Source: Myxococcota bacterium (GTDB lineage Bacteria > Myxococcota_A > UBA9160 > UBA6930). From it: a stretch of 42,143 nucleotides of DNA. Made by a program: the position numbers and the translations under genes. Under the pieces are notes generated by a model that saw nothing but the letters and a program-made list of their open reading frames with translations, searched no databases and was not told the DNA's origin. Below, piece by piece: positions 40,328 to 42,143 of the stretch. Position 1 is the stretch's first letter. Every line of letters begins with the position of its first letter. Where the stretch lies: NCBI GenBank assembly GCA_028277885.1, contig JANQFK010000022.1:133909-176051 (forward strand). The letters are read 5' to 3'.

Positions 40328-40401
40328 GGGGGTCGAGGCTGCCGCGAGTCCACGGGCTCGGCAACGAGCCGTCCGGAGTCCCCGTTCGTGGGGGTGGAGG
40401 C

Positions 40402-42143
40402 CTAGCTCTCGATGCTGCGGGCGAGCGGCTCGAGGCGGGCCGCGGCGTCCTCGGCGCGGCAGGGGCGGTCGTCCGGGCGCTTGGCCATCAGCGCGAGGAT
40501 CAGCTCCGCGAACTCACGGGGCAGCTCCGGGACGATCTCCCGAGGATCCGGGACCGGCGCGTGCCGGTGCTGGTAGGCCACGTCGCCCTCGTGGAAGGGC
40601 CGGCGCCCGGTGACGAGCTCGAAGAGGGTCACGCCGAAGGCGTAGAGGTCGGCGCGATGGTCGACGCTCTCGCCGGCGGACTGCTCCGGCGCCATGTAGT
40701 AGGGCGTCCCGGCGATCACGGTGTTGGCACGGCGCACCTCCTCCAGCATCTTGGCCAGGCCGAAGTCCATGATCTTGACCACGTTCTCCTGGGTGTAGAA
40801 CAGGTTCGAGGTCTTGATGTCCCGGTGCACGATGCGCCGCCCGTGGGCGTACCCGAGGCCGGCGGCGATCTGGAGACCGAGGCGCGCCGCCGCCACGGGG
40901 GTGAGGCGGCCGAGCTTGCGCAGCACCTGGGTGAGGGTGCGTCCGTGGAGCAGCTCCATGGTGAGGAAGAAGGCGCCGCCCTCCTGGTCGACGTCGTAGA
41001 GGGTGACGATGTTGGGGTGGTTGAGCGCGGCCGCCGCCCGGGCCTCGCGCAGGAAGAAGTCGATGGCCTGGGGCGACGCCTCCAGCTTGTCGGGCAGGCG
41101 CTTGAGCGCGACCTCCCGGCCCAGGCGGCGGTCCCGGGCGCGGTACACGACCCCCATGCCGCCGCTGCCGATCTCGTCGAGCAGCTGGTAGCGGCTGCCC
41201 TCGCCGAAGGCCGCGGCCACGGGCACCGTGGCGCTGTCGGCCTTGCGGGCGTCGGAGATGCGCTGGCGCAGGTCGAGGATGCGCGCCTCCACGGGCTTCG
41301 GGTCCGTGAGGCGCGGACGCAGGCGCTCGAGCACCTCGAGGGCCCGCTCCAGGCGGCCCGCGTCGTCGAGGAGCTTCGCGTACCAGAGCACGGTCTCGAC
41401 GGGGGCGCGCTCCGGACGCGCGAAGGTCATGGCCTCGTCGGCCTTCTGGACGGCGAGCTCGTGCCGGCCCTGGCCGAGGAAGATGTCGGCGAGGGCCCGG
41501 CAGCAGCGCGCGTACTCGGGGTGCTGGCCGGGGACCTGCTGGAAGTTCCGCACGGCGCGCCCCTCGTCGCCCAGCTCCTGGGCGAGGACGGCGGCCTCGA
41601 AGCTGGCGCCGAGCTTCTCGAGCACCGCGGCCACGCGCTCCTTCTCGCCGGCCTCGCGGTAGCAGACCGCGGCGGCCTCGAGGTCGCCGGCCTCCTCGTA
41701 GGCGCAGCCCGCGCGGATCAGGTCGCCTCCGGCGTTGTACATCTCGGCGGCGCGCGACAGGTCGCCGGCGCGCTCGAAGAGCTCCCCCGCGTGGTCGAGC
41801 TCGCCGCGCTCGGCGCGCAGCTCGGCGGCCTCGATCCAGCGCCCGGCGGACTCGAAGCGCTCGGCCGCCTCGTCCGAGGCGCCGCGCAGGCGGTGGAAGC
41901 GGGCCGCGAGCAGGTTGGCGCGCTCGGCCTGGCCGGCGCGCTCGAGCGCCGTGGCCGCCACGGAGAGATCGCCACGCAGGAAGGGCTCGACGGCGGCGCG
42001 GCACTCGGTGAAGACGCGGCCCGTCGGCTCGTCGAGGTCGATCTCGAGGCGTCGCGGGGCGAGGTCCTCGATCTCGAGGCTGCGCTCCGCCGCGCAGTCC
42101 TCGGCTCCGGCCAGGATGCGGTGCAGCCCCGGTCCGAGATCGA
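40402..42143 (-). CDS. Ser/Thr protein kinase with TPR-like repeats, 5' end outside window
   Basis: About 580 residues visible; the frame is open to the window edge, so the start is missing. The first half has helical repeats of TPR/SEL type (RFESAGRWIEAAELRAERGE, LFERAGDLSRAAEMYNAGGD, AYEEAGDLEAAAVCYREAGE). The last ~270 residues are a Hanks-type kinase: IGSGGMGVVYRARDRRLG (Gly loop), EVALKRL (ATP-anchoring Lys), RIVHRDIKTSNLFY (catalytic loop), KIMDFGLAKM (DFG), AGTPYYMAPEQ (APE) and DLYAFGVTLFELVTGRRPFH. All catalytic residues are present, so it should be active. No membrane helix in the visible part; cytosolic signalling kinase, target unknown. Confidence 0.95.
   Translation of the reverse strand, partial: DLGPGLHRILAGAEDCAAERSLEIEDLAPRRLEIDLDEPTGRVFTECRAAVEPFLRGDLSVAATALERAGQAERANLLAARFHRLRGASDEAAERFESAGRWIEAAELRAERGELDHAGELFERAGDLSRAAEMYNAGGDLIRAGCAYEEAGDLEAAAVCYREAGEKERVAAVLEKLGASFEAAVLAQELGDEGRAVRNFQQVPGQHPEYARCCRALADIFLGQGRHELAVQKADEAMTFARPERAPVETVLWYAKLLDDAGRLERALEVLERLRPRLTDPKPVEARILDLRQRISDARKADSATVPVAAAFGEGSRYQLLDEIGSGGMGVVYRARDRRLGREVALKRLPDKLEASPQAIDFFLREARAAAALNHPNIVTLYDVDQEGGAFFLTMELLHGRTLTQVLRKLGRLTPVAAARLGLQIAAGLGYAHGRRIVHRDIKTSNLFYTQENVVKIMDFGLAKMLEEVRRANTVIAGTPYYMAPEQSAGESVDHRADLYAFGVTLFELVTGRRPFHEGDVAYQHRHAPVPDPREIVPELPREFAELILALMAKRPDDRPCRAEDAAARLEPLARSIES

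Overview
The window is 42 kb of very GC-rich chromosome from a Gram-negative bacterium. PEP-CTERM proteins (C-terminal sorting tails), lipoboxes, a periplasmic LysM/M23 peptidase, a tungsten-type aldehyde:ferredoxin oxidoreductase and a Ser/Thr kinase with TPR-like repeats fit a deltaproteobacterial or myxobacterial-type lineage, probably uncultured. The placement is inference; the window has no rRNA or other phylogenetic marker.

Layout. 1-7.9 kb: partial sulfotransferase, PEP-CTERM protein, two envelope proteins of unknown role, a spermidine-synthase-like protein, then a + strand run of zinc-ribbon coiled-coil protein, periplasmic thioredoxin-fold protein and SGNH hydrolase. 7.9-12.2 kb: aldehyde oxidoreductase with a MoaD-like protein, divergent from a FrnE-type DsbA protein and an SDR, then a convergent GST. 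12.2-16.3 kb: a + strand run for stress, ribosome hibernation and repair: BCAM0308-like zinc protein, HPF-cold-shock fusion, CBS-CBS-DksA fusion, GFA protein, Pcm and LysM/M23 peptidase. 16.3-22.8 kb: acyltransferase-3, a large lipoprotein, and a divergent pair of a tiny secreted protein with 17 consecutive Asp and an 899-aa beta-helix protein whose start overlaps its stop (ATGA).

22.85-28.3 kb is different. tRNA-Arg(CCT) is followed by about 5.4 kb of visibly lower GC ending in a 31-base copy of the tRNA 3' end, the footprint of a tRNA-targeted island. Inside are three well-formed integron attC sites, all oriented on the minus strand, plus one degraded site. The minus-strand genes start 15-25 bases after an attC core and end at the next one, so this is a cassette array with no integrase in view (a CALIN). 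Cassettes: HEAT-repeat protein; BrnT toxin (frameshifted) with its antitoxin; DUF4238 protein; and a two-gene unit of a small membrane protein and an HslV/proteasome-like Ntn-hydrolase candidate. An IS481-type transposase remnant interrupts the array.

28.3-33.2 kb: a PEP-CTERM gene broken at a G9 tract, a DUF1566 protein behind a perfect CRP-type palindrome, and a minus operon folE2-nei-ABC1 kinase. 33.2-39.1 kb: a + strand operon of two cyclopropane-fatty-acid-synthase-type methyltransferases, an FAD amine-oxidase-like protein and DUF1365, a typical membrane-lipid modification cluster, then a sulfatase-fold lipoprotein. The folE2/lipid intergenic region carries 11-bp-spaced repeats resembling operators of B12-dependent CarH/LitR photoreceptors. 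39.2-42.1 kb: DUF1624 membrane protein and a Ser/Thr kinase cut by the window edge.
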